This document shows, in pieces, positions 50,254-58,328 of a stretch of 64,000 nucleotides of DNA; the stretch's first letter is position 1, and each line of letters starts with the position of its first letter. The stretch is from assembly GCF_003367505.1 (NCBI RefSeq), contig NZ_PXXX01000010.1, forward strand, positions 186,001 through 250,000, given 5' to 3'. The position numbers and the translations under genes were made by a program. This DNA comes from Lysinibacillus capsici (lineage in GTDB: Bacteria; Bacillota; Bacilli; Bacillales_A; Planococcaceae). The notes below the pieces were generated by a model, which was not told the DNA's origin, ran no database searches, and was given only the letters and a program-made list of their open reading frames with translations.

Positions 50254-50790
50254 TTAATGAGATCTACTAACAACAGACCAAACCTGTTCAAACAAATGTA
50301 GATGGTCCCCCTGATTCCACCGTTCAGCAAAATAAGGATTATGGAAGTAAGTAAAAGCTACAATAACTGCCATCCCCTTATTTTCCCAACCACTAATTTC
50401 TTCAACTTTTTTAGCAAGATGCTGGAGATGATCTTTAATTAAATCTTTATTTGTTTCTATATAATTTGTATACAACAGAAACATTTTTTGATGATTTTGA
50501 TACAGATTTCTTTTTGTGACGTGAAGAAGCCATAGCCAATCATGTAAAGCGATTTCCGCATCAACGCCTTTTTTAGGACTCCATTCAAACAAATCTTTAG
50601 AAGTATTATCCAACCACTTAAGGGCAAGCTTTTGGAGCAAATCGTCCTTATTCTTATAGTGTTTATAAAGCGCAGCATGTGTTACGCCTAGCATCTTTGC
50701 AATATCTGATAATGTTGTTTTATTTATACCTTTGCTTAAAATAATTGCTTCAGCCGTAGAAAAAATCTTCTCTTCTGAAAGAATAGCCAT
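50254..50790 (-). CDS. TetR-family repressor
   Basis: 178 residues. Helix-turn-helix NKTTLSDIAKMLGVTHAALY followed by KHYKNKDDLLQKLALKWLD. The C-terminal part (about 65-178) resembles the TetR_C domain of YbiH/AcrR-like proteins. AAAGGAG lies 9 bases before the ATG. It is divergent from an SDR gene, and the spacer holds two identical-architecture operators (GTTACA-N12-TGTAAC), so it very probably represses that gene and itself. Confidence 0.9.
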   Translation of the reverse strand: MAILSEEKIFSTAEAIILSKGINKTTLSDIAKMLGVTHAALYKHYKNKDDLLQKLALKWLDNTSKDLFEWSPKKGVDAEIALHDWLWLLHVTKRNLYQNHQKMFLLYTNYIETNKDLIKDHLQHLAKKVEEISGWENKGMAVIVAFTYFHNPYFAERWNQGDHLHLFEQVWSVVSRSH

Positions 50791-50816
50791 TAAATATACT
50801 CCTTTCGCTTCTCATA

Positions 50817-50840
50817 GTTACATTTTGTTGACAATGTAAC
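50817..50840. promoter_or_regulatory. TetR operator 1 (GTTACA-N12-TGTAAC)
   Basis: Perfect 6-bp arms, 12-base spacer. The spacer contains TTGACA (50828-50833), which with TAATAT at 50852-50857 forms a good plus-strand sigma-A promoter for the SDR gene. Binding would cover the -35. Confidence 0.7.
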
Positions 50841-50868
50841 TATAACATGTGTAATATACAATAACAAA

Positions 50869-50892
50869 GTTACAAAATCGAAAAATTGTAAC
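50869..50892. promoter_or_regulatory. TetR operator 2 (GTTACA-N12-TGTAAC)
   Basis: Second copy with the same arms and 12-base spacer, 52 bases (about five helical turns) from the first and just downstream of the SDR promoter. Confidence 0.7.
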
Positions 50893-50923
50893 TTTTAATA
50901 ACGGGTTGTGGAGGATGAATTTT

Positions 50924-51664
50924 ATGGTGAAAGAAATGTATGAACGTGTTGCTTTGGTATTAGGCGGATCTGGAGGGATAGGACGTACTGTTGTAGCAAA
51001 ATTAGTAGAGGAAGGTTATGCAGTTGGCGTTCACTTTTCTTCAAGTGAATCAAAGGCTAACGAATTAGTTGAAGAAATATTAGCTGATAAAGGACATGCT
51101 ATAAGTGTGGGAGGTGATGTAGCAAATGAAATAGAAATGAATATGGCTTTTGACCAAGTAGAAACCGCTTTTGGTGGTATAGATGTCGTGATAAATACAG
51201 CAGGAATCATGTTACTTAGTCCAATTGCAGATTTGAATTTAAATGATTTAGATAAAATGCATCGCACAAACATCAGAGGTACATTTGTTATCTCACAATT
51301 AGCTGCACAACGAGTAAGGAGAGGTGGCTCCATAATTAATTTCTCTACCTCTGTCAATCGTAGCCAATTTCCAAACTATGGTGCTTATGTAGCAAGTAAA
51401 GCAGCTGTTGAATCTATTTCAATGATTCTAGCTCGTGAATTAAGAGGAAAAGATATAACTGTTAATGCAATAGCTCCTGGACCAACGGCAACACCTTTGT
51501 TCTTCAATGGAAAAGATGAAAAACAGATTCATAATTTAGCAAATGCTGTACCATTAGAAAGACTAGGAGAACCTAGGGATATTTCAGAAGTTGTTTCTTT
51601 TTTAGCAGGACCAGCACGTTGGGTAAATGGACAAGTAATCTTCGTAAATGGTGGTTTAGCTTAA
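50924..51664 (+). CDS. SDR-family oxidoreductase
   Basis: 246 residues from the ATG at 50924, with GGAGG 10 bases upstream; the in-frame ATG at 50906 has none. The cofactor motif VLGGSGGIGRTV (about 11-22) departs from TGxxxGIG at its first residue. His-Phe-Ser-Ser after beta-2 (GVHFSSSES) favours NADPH. The catalytic set is Ser in INFSTSVNRSQ and YGAYVASKAA (Tyr about 150, Lys 154). The C-terminus WVNGQVIFVNGGLA is typical. 3-oxoacyl-ACP-reductase-like, with unknown substrate. Controlled by the divergent TetR protein by inference. Confidence 0.9.
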   Translation: MVKEMYERVALVLGGSGGIGRTVVAKLVEEGYAVGVHFSSSESKANELVEEILADKGHAISVGGDVANEIEMNMAFDQVETAFGGIDVVINTAGIMLLSPIADLNLNDLDKMHRTNIRGTFVISQLAAQRVRRGGSIINFSTSVNRSQFPNYGAYVASKAAVESISMILARELRGKDITVNAIAPGPTATPLFFNGKDEKQIHNLANAVPLERLGEPRDISEVVSFLAGPARWVNGQVIFVNGGLA

Positions 51665-51687
51665 TAACGAACTGTTCCCAAGGTAAA

Positions 51688-51715
51688 TACCCCTTTAGAT
51701 TAATCTAAAGGGGTA
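51688..51715. terminator. Palindromic hairpin between SDR and cupin
   Basis: ACCCCTTTAGAT / ATCTAAAGGGGT, perfect and with almost no loop (TA). T tracts are weak on both sides, so termination efficiency is uncertain. Confidence 0.6.
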
Positions 51716-51757
51716 AGATAAAAAATCATCTATCTCTTTTTGTTATTCTGGTAATGC

Positions 51758-52075
51758 CTACATGACCTTAGGCTCCACAAGCATAATATGGCATTCCTTT
51801 TCAGCAAAGGGCATGTGTTCCGCTCCTCCAGGAACAATAAACATCTCACCTTTGGATATTTTCACCTGACCATCCCGAAAAGCAATAAACATCTCCCCTT
51901 CGAGCACAATAAATACCTTATCAGCCCCTTGATGTTCATGCCATATAAAATCCCCAGCAATCTTCACCACTTTGAATTGAAAATCGTGTATTTCACCAAT
52001 AATTTTCGGTGACCAAAGCTCCTTTAATTCGGATAATTTCTCATTTATATTGATAACTTGATCTTGCATATTCAT
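51758..52075 (-). CDS. Small cupin-domain protein
   Basis: 105 residues forming one cupin barrel. Motif 1 is IWHEHQGADKVFIVLEGEMF (about 46-65) with His48, His50 and Glu61 as metal ligands; motif 2 is FIVPGGAEHMPFAEKE with a His near 87. The rest (VKISKGEM) closes the barrel. Such mono-cupins bind a metal or small ligand; catalytic role unknown. AAGGAGAG precedes two ATGs two codons apart. It may share a transcript with the siderophore-binding gene 36 bases upstream. Confidence 0.88.
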   Translation of the reverse strand: MNMQDQVININEKLSELKELWSPKIIGEIHDFQFKVVKIAGDFIWHEHQGADKVFIVLEGEMFIAFRDGQVKISKGEMFIVPGGAEHMPFAEKECHIMLVEPKVM

Positions 52076-52110
52076 CTCTCCTTATTTACTTTTGGAAAAG
52101 GTTTTTCCTA

Positions 52111-53097
52111 TTATTCGTCCTTTTGTAAGGCTTCTGTTATATTTTGCAAAGCGTACTCGATAGCTAATGGACCTCCTGTAATAGCGGAAGTATCCATTAA
52201 ATGAATATTACCTTTTTTTACGGCATTCATATTATTCCAGACATTGCTTTGATTTAACTCACTCATTAATGCTTCCTTTTTTGTAATATCACCGATAAGG
52301 AAAATATGGTCTGCTTGAATAGTTGAGATGCCTTCAAATGCAGCGAATTGATTATTATTCCCCTTAAATGTATGATCTGGTGTTAGACCCAAACCCTTTT
52401 CTTTATCGAAAGCAAGTGTATAAACAGGGTTATCTTCACCAAGAACATTAAACGTTTTTCCGTCCCAAGACAAAATAAGCGCTACAGACTCTCCTTGAAT
52501 TGACTTTAATGCTTCACGTCCTATTGAGATATCTTTCATCATTTTATCAATTACTTTTTCCGCCTCATCGTCTTTTCCGATAATCTCGGCTACTGTACGA
52601 AGTCCATATTGCCAGTCTTCGTAGATGTCCTGTGATTGCAACGTAATGACTGGGGCGATTTTTTCTAGGGATTCATACAATTTTTCATGATGTTCTGTTG
52701 CTAAAATATAATCAGGACCAATCGATAGCGTTTTTTCAATACTAGGGGACAATTTATCGCCTAATTCCTCTGTTGAATCTAGCTTACCGTTTAAATAAGA
52801 CAAAGTGGATAAATATTCTTTATCAGTAGAAGCTGTAGGTGGCTCACCTAATGCAACTAAAATTTCAGGGTAAAAATACCATAATGAAACAATTTTTTCT
52901 GGTTCTTTCTCGATGACAAATTCCTTACCTAGGGCGTCTTTAATGGTTCTAGGCCACGCAGTTTCTTCTACATTAGCTGCTGATGAAGATATGTCTTTTG
53001 TAGTTAACCCCTTACTTTCAGCAGGTGATTTATGACAACCTCCCAATATACCTGCTAGTAGTAGCATTAAAAATAGCAGTCCTTTAATCTTTTGCAT
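52111..53097 (-). CDS. Iron-siderophore ABC substrate-binding lipoprotein (FeuA/FecB-type)
   Basis: 328 residues from the ATG at 53097, with GGAGG 9 bases upstream. Lipobox LLAGILGGC gives Cys near 20. Class III binding-protein features follow: TIKDALGKEFVIEKEPEKIVSLWYFYPEILVALG (described as a strand-helix entry EKIVSLWYFYPEILV), a long linker helix and TIQADHIFLIGDI. It captures ferric siderophore outside the membrane for a FeuBC-type permease, none of which is encoded nearby. It follows an AraC regulator gene with a Fur box upstream. A TATACT -10 in the 82-base gap suggests an additional own promoter. Confidence 0.88.
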   Translation of the reverse strand: MQKIKGLLFLMLLLAGILGGCHKSPAESKGLTTKDISSSAANVEETAWPRTIKDALGKEFVIEKEPEKIVSLWYFYPEILVALGEPPTASTDKEYLSTLSYLNGKLDSTEELGDKLSPSIEKTLSIGPDYILATEHHEKLYESLEKIAPVITLQSQDIYEDWQYGLRTVAEIIGKDDEAEKVIDKMMKDISIGREALKSIQGESVALILSWDGKTFNVLGEDNPVYTLAFDKEKGLGLTPDHTFKGNNNQFAAFEGISTIQADHIFLIGDITKKEALMSELNQSNVWNNMNAVKKGNIHLMDTSAITGGPLAIEYALQNITEALQKDE

Positions 53098-53179
53098 TGA
53101 AATTCCTCCAACATAAAATCTCTGATATACACTTAGTATAGTAAAGTCATGTTTGGCGGAGAATGGAAGCTTGGTGAAC

Positions 53180-54007
53180 TTAGCATGGATTATTGATGAA
53201 CTTATCTCGATATTTAGTAGGAGAGATACCATATTGCTTCTTGAATACTCTACTAAAATAAAAGGGATCAGTAATTCCCACCGTTTCTGCAATTTGTTGT
53301 ACAGGCACATCACTTGTAAATAGCATTTTTTGAGCCATGTTTATACGATAGTTTAATAAATATTCTGCCGGACCCATCCCTGCATGCTTTCTAAATATAT
53401 AGGATAGTCGATTTCGATTAACGTTATATTGTTCGGCAAGAGAGGTAATGGAAAGGCTTTGATAATAGTTTTCATGAATATAAGTAGTTATTCGTTCGAA
53501 TAGAGTGTGTGACGCACAGCTATTTTGTCGATTAGCCACACATAATAATGCTTCATTCAGTACATCACGAAATAGCATTTCTGTCTGAAACATTGATATA
53601 CCTCCACGCTGATTATATACATGCCATAGACGCATAATTAACTCGATTAGACGAGGAGATTGTCCTATCGGTAATTCAAAATGCTGATGTGAAAAGCTTG
53701 TCTCTGCTAAATTCTCCGTACATATCCTGTACAAAACCAGAATATATTCCCAATTTGCATCATCAAAATTTTTTTGATTTAGTTTCATTTTCGCTCCCCC
53801 GTGTACAACTTTTCCTGGTGAAAAGATGTAAGGGGTGCCATTAAATTGAAATTCTATTTTTCCACAAAGGGGAAAAACAAATCCTGGAAAAGAATCTGTA
53901 TAATCAGCGAAAGGTACACCTGTATTTCTAGAATATCGATAGATTCCTTTTACTTGGAAAGGAGTGTTTGCTAAATGCTCTGCAAGCTGATTTACGTCGA
54001 TTTTCAT
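53180..54007 (-). CDS. AraC-family regulator of iron-siderophore uptake (Btr-like)
   Basis: 275 residues from the ATG at 54007, with GAGG 9 bases upstream. N-terminal cupin-like AraC ligand domain (about 10-150: GIYRYSRNTGVPFADYTD, VHGGAKMKLNQKNFDD). C-terminal double helix-turn-helix from about 175 (SLSITSLAEQYNVNRNRLSY, then VPVQQIAETVGITDPFYFSR). B. subtilis Btr activates the feu siderophore genes; the adjacent siderophore-binding lipoprotein gene makes a comparable role likely. It lacks Btr's fused binding-protein domain. The Fur box about 130 bases upstream supports iron control. Confidence 0.85.
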   Translation of the reverse strand: MKIDVNQLAEHLANTPFQVKGIYRYSRNTGVPFADYTDSFPGFVFPLCGKIEFQFNGTPYIFSPGKVVHGGAKMKLNQKNFDDANWEYILVLYRICTENLAETSFSHQHFELPIGQSPRLIELIMRLWHVYNQRGGISMFQTEMLFRDVLNEALLCVANRQNSCASHTLFERITTYIHENYYQSLSITSLAEQYNVNRNRLSYIFRKHAGMGPAEYLLNYRINMAQKMLFTSDVPVQQIAETVGITDPFYFSRVFKKQYGISPTKYRDKFINNPC

Positions 54008-54100
54008 ACTTATATACCTCATTTCAATAATAATTTGTTTAGTCCTCGGTAGTTGGGTTGAATTATAGTTTTCATCTTATTCATTACCAAAAATATAAAA

Positions 54101-54134
54101 AGGTAGGGATGACGGCTCTCGCCTACCCCTACCT
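54101..54134 (-). terminator. Hairpin between Fur box and AraC gene
   Basis: AGGTAGGGGTAGG / CCCTACCT pairing, followed on the minus strand by TTTTTATATTTTTGG. It looks like a terminator and sits between the Fur box and the AraC start, so it may end a short upstream transcript or attenuate the AraC operon. Confidence 0.5.
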
Positions 54135-54138
54135 TATC

Positions 54139-54157
54139 GATAACGATTATCATTGTC
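54139..54157. promoter_or_regulatory. Fur box upstream of the AraC/siderophore genes
   Basis: GATAACGATTATCATTGTC agrees with 16 of 19 Fur consensus positions and shares 16 leading bases with the box at 32757. Confidence 0.7.
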
Positions 54158-54225
54158 AATTAAGTTGAAGCCTCCCTCTTATACCCAAAGATCCATCAAC
54201 CTCACTCATTTCATTTCCCTATCTT

Positions 54226-54474
54226 TTATCCTCTTCCTAAAAGCAATTTCTTGCAAATCATCTCTCTTTCTCTTGAGAAAGATTTTATTTGGAAGGCTTC
54301 TGAAAGCCTTTGATTCTCAGATAAAGCTACTGCTTGTAACAATTTTTCTTCATAAGTTTGTACAAAATGATCAAGCGTCCGACTGGTTACTTTCAGGACT
54401 TTCGCAATATGGAGACTTGAAACTATACCTTTGCTCAACATTATAGATTGAAGTATCAATTTTGTAATCAACAC
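54226..54474 (-). pseudogene. Truncated TetR-like regulator
   Basis: 82 codons whose N-terminal 55 residues (LILQSIMLSKGIVSSLHIAK, then VTSRTLDHFVQTYEEKLLQA) follow the TetR helix-turn-helix pattern: helix, G-x3-S, IAKxLxV, then YEEKLLQAV. It then runs about 25 residues and stops, with no ligand-binding domain and no continuation in other frames that I could find. It is divergent from the flavin reductase gene, a typical TetR arrangement, so it looks like a regulator that has lost its C-terminal two thirds. Confidence 0.5.
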
Positions 54475-54546
54475 TTCGATGAACGTCGAAATGTTTATAT
54501 TTTACAATGAGTCTGACAGTGAAAACATTTATGGGAGGAACCAAAA

Positions 54547-55167
54547 ATGAAAATAATGAAACAAATGCCAAATACAAAAATAATAAATCCTAAAATTTTA
54601 TATTATGGATTTCCTGTAATTTTACTAAGTACGTTAAATGAGGATGGAACAGTAAATATTAGCCCTTTATCTTCTTCTTGGGTATTAGGAGACTGCATTA
54701 TCTTAGGGATTGGTCTTGGAGGAAAGGCAATTGAAAACTTAGAACATCATCCTGAATGTGTCATAAATATCCCAGACCCCTCTCTCTGGGAAAACGTGGA
54801 ACAGTTAGCTCCTTACACAGGAAAAAATCCAGTTCCTGATTTTAAGAAACAGATCGGTTTTACATTTAGAAAAGAGAAATGTGATATTAGTTGCTTAACA
54901 CCTATTGGGTCTACAACGGTTATTCCTACTCGAATTATGGAGTGTCCTATTCAAATCGAAGCAAAGGTAAAACATATACGTATTCCAGATTATTCTCCTA
55001 ATTTTGCTATCGTTGAGACCCAAACGACACAAGTACATGCCCACGAAGAAATAATTATTGACGAAAATCATATTGATCCAAATAAATGGAGTCCACTAAT
55101 TTATAATTTTCGTCATTATTTTGGTTTGGGTAGCAACCTTGGTAATAACTTCCGCTCTGAGATCTAA
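54547..55167 (+). CDS. Flavin reductase-like FMN-binding split-barrel protein
   Basis: 206 residues. The domain begins ILYYGFPVILLSTLNEDGTV (about 18-37), then NISPLSSSWVLGDCIILGIG (about 38-57), the FMN-binding strands of the flavin-reductase-like family. Family members bind FMN and reduce it, or act as small oxidoreductases. GGGAGGAACCAAAA precedes ATG. The neighbouring truncated TetR-like gene may once have regulated it. It could in principle supply FMNH2 to the LLM monooxygenase, but that gene is 22 kb away. Confidence 0.85.
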   Translation: MKIMKQMPNTKIINPKILYYGFPVILLSTLNEDGTVNISPLSSSWVLGDCIILGIGLGGKAIENLEHHPECVINIPDPSLWENVEQLAPYTGKNPVPDFKKQIGFTFRKEKCDISCLTPIGSTTVIPTRIMECPIQIEAKVKHIRIPDYSPNFAIVETQTTQVHAHEEIIIDENHIDPNKWSPLIYNFRHYFGLGSNLGNNFRSEI

Positions 55168-55201
55168 ACATTGGGATTAAAACATATGGTTCACAAAAAA
55201 G

Positions 55202-55227
55202 ACCAGGTTCTCATTTGAGCGCCTGGT
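55202..55227 (+). terminator. Intrinsic terminator of flavin reductase gene
   Basis: ACCAGG / CCTGGT stem with 14-base loop, followed by TATTTGTTA; moderate strength. Confidence 0.6.
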
Positions 55228-55356
55228 TATTTGTTAATAATTAGGTCTATAATAATATGCTTGCTGCTCATACGCACTAAATACTTCACTATTAAGCAAT
55301 ACAATAATTAAATCTGTTTTTTTCCATTTAGAAATGAAAAATCTTTCTTAGAACAT

Positions 55357-56298
55357 TCACTTTATCTCTTTCATAAATTCTCTAAAGTCTTCAACGATTT
55401 CTTTTGCTTTTGTACGATATAAGAAATGATCCCCTTCAAATGTCATCACTTTCCCATGGACAGAATTAGCTATTTGTTTTTTATGCTCTGGTACCCATCT
55501 GTCCGTTACTGGATGCTTCTCTTGTATAAACAAAATAACTGGAAGATTTTTAGGGAATATTAAACTTTCAGCCGCTTTAAAGTTAGCATACATCATTTCA
55601 GCTTCATTTAACTGGCTGAGATTATACATATTTTTGTGCTTAAGAATTTTCAGTTGTTCTTTTGTTTTCTCATCATAGGGTAGTTCGACATATGGGTCAT
55701 CACTAAGCTTCACCTGCAATCTAGCTAAACCTGATTTTTTTAGTAGTTTTAAAGTAGTTATTACTGAAGGTTCAATCTTTCTTTCACTTATTGTCGGAAC
55801 ACTACTATCCAGCCCGACAAATGCACTTACTTCGTTTGGATATTTGTTCACATAATCCAATCCGTAAAGGCCTGAAATGGAGTGACCCATTAGAATATAA
55901 CGCTCAATTTGAAGGCGCTGTAATGCTTCATGGATTTCACTAACAATATTCTCAGTGCTTCTTTCTTTTTCGGTAAGAGCACTTAATCCATAACCAAAAG
56001 GCTCAATGACCACAACCTTGTAAAATGGAGATAATTCATCTACTAGTAGTTGAAAATCAAGTGCTGGTGCTGCTGTTCCATAACCAGGTAAGAGTACGAC
56101 GGTTTCTTCTCCTTCTCCCTGGATAAAGACATTCATTTTTTTCCCCTCTACGGTGACAGACTGACCATAAGTTTCTAGTTTTCCTTGCTCCATTTTGCTA
56201 CAAACAATATCAACAAGGAAAACAACCGCTAATAAAAGTAATATGGCTATAATTAAACCTACTACTATTCTACTTATAAAGGTTATCGTTTTTTTCAT
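55357..56298 (-). CDS. Membrane-anchored alpha/beta hydrolase
   Basis: About 313 residues from the ATG at 56298. A longer frame from a GTG at 56361 has a ribosome site too close to use, so the start is uncertain. One N-terminal membrane helix (ISRIVVGLIIAILLLLAVVF) places the enzyme outside the membrane. The hydrolase fold shows VVLLPGYGTAAP (oxyanion region), nucleophile elbow MGHSISG (Ser near 125), acid in the late strands and His in FEGDHFLYRTK near 295. Substrate unknown; esterase or lipase-like. Confidence 0.85.
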   Translation of the reverse strand: MKKTITFISRIVVGLIIAILLLLAVVFLVDIVCSKMEQGKLETYGQSVTVEGKKMNVFIQGEGEETVVLLPGYGTAAPALDFQLLVDELSPFYKVVVIEPFGYGLSALTEKERSTENIVSEIHEALQRLQIERYILMGHSISGLYGLDYVNKYPNEVSAFVGLDSSVPTISERKIEPSVITTLKLLKKSGLARLQVKLSDDPYVELPYDEKTKEQLKILKHKNMYNLSQLNEAEMMYANFKAAESLIFPKNLPVILFIQEKHPVTDRWVPEHKKQIANSVHGKVMTFEGDHFLYRTKAKEIVEDFREFMKEIK

Positions 56299-56560
56299 TA
56301 TTTTGGCACGAGGGTATAGAACAGCAAGCGATAACTGTGTTTTCCTTTCTTCTCGTGCCACACCTCCCTTTCATACTTTCTTCTCCCTATCAATCTATCT
56401 CGGCTACTTTCATAAACCGCTAAGGATAGCTTATACAATGAAGGTGTACTGCCTATGACAACAATATGAACAGCGTATGAACAAAAAAATAGTACGTCAT
56501 TAAATAAATACAGAAAGGACCTAATGATTCTTTTGCTAAGACATTGCTTAATTGACATGA

Positions 56561-56592
56561 AAAAAAGGATCTTCAAATCGAAGATCCTTTTG
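56561..56592. terminator. Intrinsic terminator overlapping the EamA stop
   Basis: AAAGGATCTTCG / TGAAGATCCTTT hairpin with T run on the minus strand; it spans the stop of the EamA gene. Confidence 0.85.
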
Positions 56593-57505
56593 CTACTTTG
56601 TCAGATTTTCTGTATTTAGCTTTTACATTTTTTAATAATCCATCTTTATCAAGCAAAGTTGGTAAACTGATACCGATAACGATTATGACAATACCTGCTA
56701 TTTGCAAAGTTGTAACCGTTTCGCTTAAGAGGATAACTGATACCATCACCGCGATTGGCAATTCAACAGCACTCAATATGGATGACATACCTAATCCCAC
56801 TTTAGGCACTGCAATTGTGAATAAGAAAACTGGTATAATCATGCCAAATAACCCCAATGCTAAACCATAAATCCACAGTCCTTCGTTAAACAAAGTGCCA
56901 TTCCAAATAATTTCTGGAGACTGAAAAGCCGCAGTCGTCATGAAAGCGAAGAAAGAAACCAATACTAAGCGATTAGAGGTTGTCATACTTGCGGTTGTCT
57001 TTCCGTTTACATATAAAAATAAGGAGTAACAAAGAGCAGCTGCTAAACCCCATAACCACCCTTGAAAAGGTATTTGAGACAAATCAACATCAATTATACC
57101 TGCAGCTGGTATGGTTCCAGCTACTAATATAATTAAAGAGATGAATTCAATTCTACTTGGAAATTGCCGTTTTGTGATACAAGAAATCAGCATACCAATC
57201 CATGTAAATTGGAACAGTAATACTACTGCCAAGGAAGCAGGCAAAAAGTTTAAAGAATGACCATATAAAATATTTGTTAACCCTGTTAACATGCCTGCAA
57301 ACAGAAGGATTTTAACGCCTTTAAAGCTAAAATTTGATCTATTTGTAACTAAGGAAATACATACTGCTATACAAAAGCCGATAAAAAACTGACTTGTAAC
57401 TGCCTCAGATACAGAAAAGCCACTACGCATTGCCAGTTTTATAATAGTTGAAACGATACCAAAACTACTAGCTGCAATCACTACTAATAGGGGATAAAGA
57501 TACAT
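56573..57505 (-). CDS. EamA/DMT-family transporter
   Basis: 310 residues with ten membrane helices in two EamA repeats (about 1-140 and 150-290). Landmarks are ASSFGIVSTIIKLAMRSGFS, TNILYGHSLNFLPASLAVVL and the second-repeat GMSSILSAVELPIAVMVSVI. DMT exporters and importers move small metabolites or drugs; substrate unknown. A Fur-like sequence inside this coding region (near 56680) is coincidental. Upstream of it the minus strand carries no clear operon partner. Confidence 0.88.
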   Translation of the reverse strand: MYLYPLLVVIAASSFGIVSTIIKLAMRSGFSVSEAVTSQFFIGFCIAVCISLVTNRSNFSFKGVKILLFAGMLTGLTNILYGHSLNFLPASLAVVLLFQFTWIGMLISCITKRQFPSRIEFISLIILVAGTIPAAGIIDVDLSQIPFQGWLWGLAAALCYSLFLYVNGKTTASMTTSNRLVLVSFFAFMTTAAFQSPEIIWNGTLFNEGLWIYGLALGLFGMIIPVFLFTIAVPKVGLGMSSILSAVELPIAVMVSVILLSETVTTLQIAGIVIIVIGISLPTLLDKDGLLKNVKAKYRKSDKVAKGSSI

Positions 57506-57891
57506 CTTGATTATTCACTTCCCTCTCAAAACTTGTCTATTGATGAAATATTGTTTATGATTTTGAGATGTCGAAAAAAATCATAATCTCCAATATATAT
57601 CACAGATTGTTATTTTACAATCTTTTTTTCGTTAATAATGAATCCTCTCGTAGAGGAAAACCTAATTTTTAAAAATGATAAAAAAGCCAAAACCCACATG
57701 TATCAAGGGTTTGGCTTTTATCTTTGTATTTCATTAATAAAGAATGTTAAATTGAATGTTTTTTCTCAATTTCCTTCAGCATAAATCTTATACTGTAATA
57801 ATCCAATCAAAAAAAACACCCCCCTCTATAAAGAACATAGAAGTGAGATGTTTTTAATGTTCACTAATAGTATTAGAATGGCCGCAAACGT
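57506..57891. other. Intergenic stretch with two hairpins
   Basis: About 385 bases with a terminator at 57683-57722 and a weaker hairpin near 57810-57855 after the zinc-ribbon gene. A minus-strand frame near 57735-57800 reads LDYYSIRFMLKEIEKKHSI then stops, possibly a gene relic, but has no start. Confidence 0.4.
57683..57722. terminator. Intrinsic terminator
   Basis: AAGCCAAAACCC / GGGTTTGGCTT hairpin flanked by A6 and TTTTATC. Confidence 0.75.
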
Positions 57892-58101
57892 TTAGCGTGA
57901 CTCTTTTGGCGGTTGGCATACATCACATTTTCGTTGGTTTTTATTTTTAAATTTCGTAAATGTTTTTTCAAAGTTAGTACCACATGCACATTTAAATAGT
58001 AGCTTTTGAGAAAAACCATGGTATTCAGTCGTTAGCAACTTACTTTCTGAATTGTTCTCAACAAATTTCTGAATTTCACCAATTGTCCAACGTTTATTCA
58101 T
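57892..58101 (-). CDS. Small zinc-ribbon protein
   Basis: 69 residues. The C-terminal half has two Cys pairs: FKCACGTNF (Cys-x-Cys) and RKCDVCQPP (Cys-x-x-Cys), separated by FEKTFTKFKNKNQ. Together they form a probable zinc ribbon of the kind seen at the ends of some phage- and DNA-associated proteins. The N-terminus (WTIGEIQKFVENNSESKLLT) looks helical. GGAGGTGTAAGGAA precedes the ATG, so the gene is real despite its size. Function unknown; nucleic-acid binding is plausible. Confidence 0.7.
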   Translation of the reverse strand: MNKRWTIGEIQKFVENNSESKLLTTEYHGFSQKLLFKCACGTNFEKTFTKFKNKNQRKCDVCQPPKESR

Positions 58102-58328
58102 TTCCTTACACCTCCATATTTAATCGTTCCGCGGAGGCTTTTCTTGGCATCCGTTATAAAAAAGAGCTTAAGTATCTTAAGTGCCTCATTATAACATGAG
58201 CTGGCTCACAATAAAACAGAAGTTTTACAAGCGTTGGAGGGCTGTACTCGTGCCTGTTACGGTTCGAGCGAGCCTCTAAACATTTGGTTTTCTAAGGAAA
58301 TTTCATCTTTAATCATTATTTTTAAGAT

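Noticed and set aside
56670-56700. GATAACGATTATGACAA Fur-like sequence
   Set aside because: It lies within the EamA transporter coding region, weaker than the two intergenic boxes, and far from any start.
57735-57800. Protein-like minus-strand tail ending KEIEKKHSI
   Set aside because: No start codon in reach and too short to judge.
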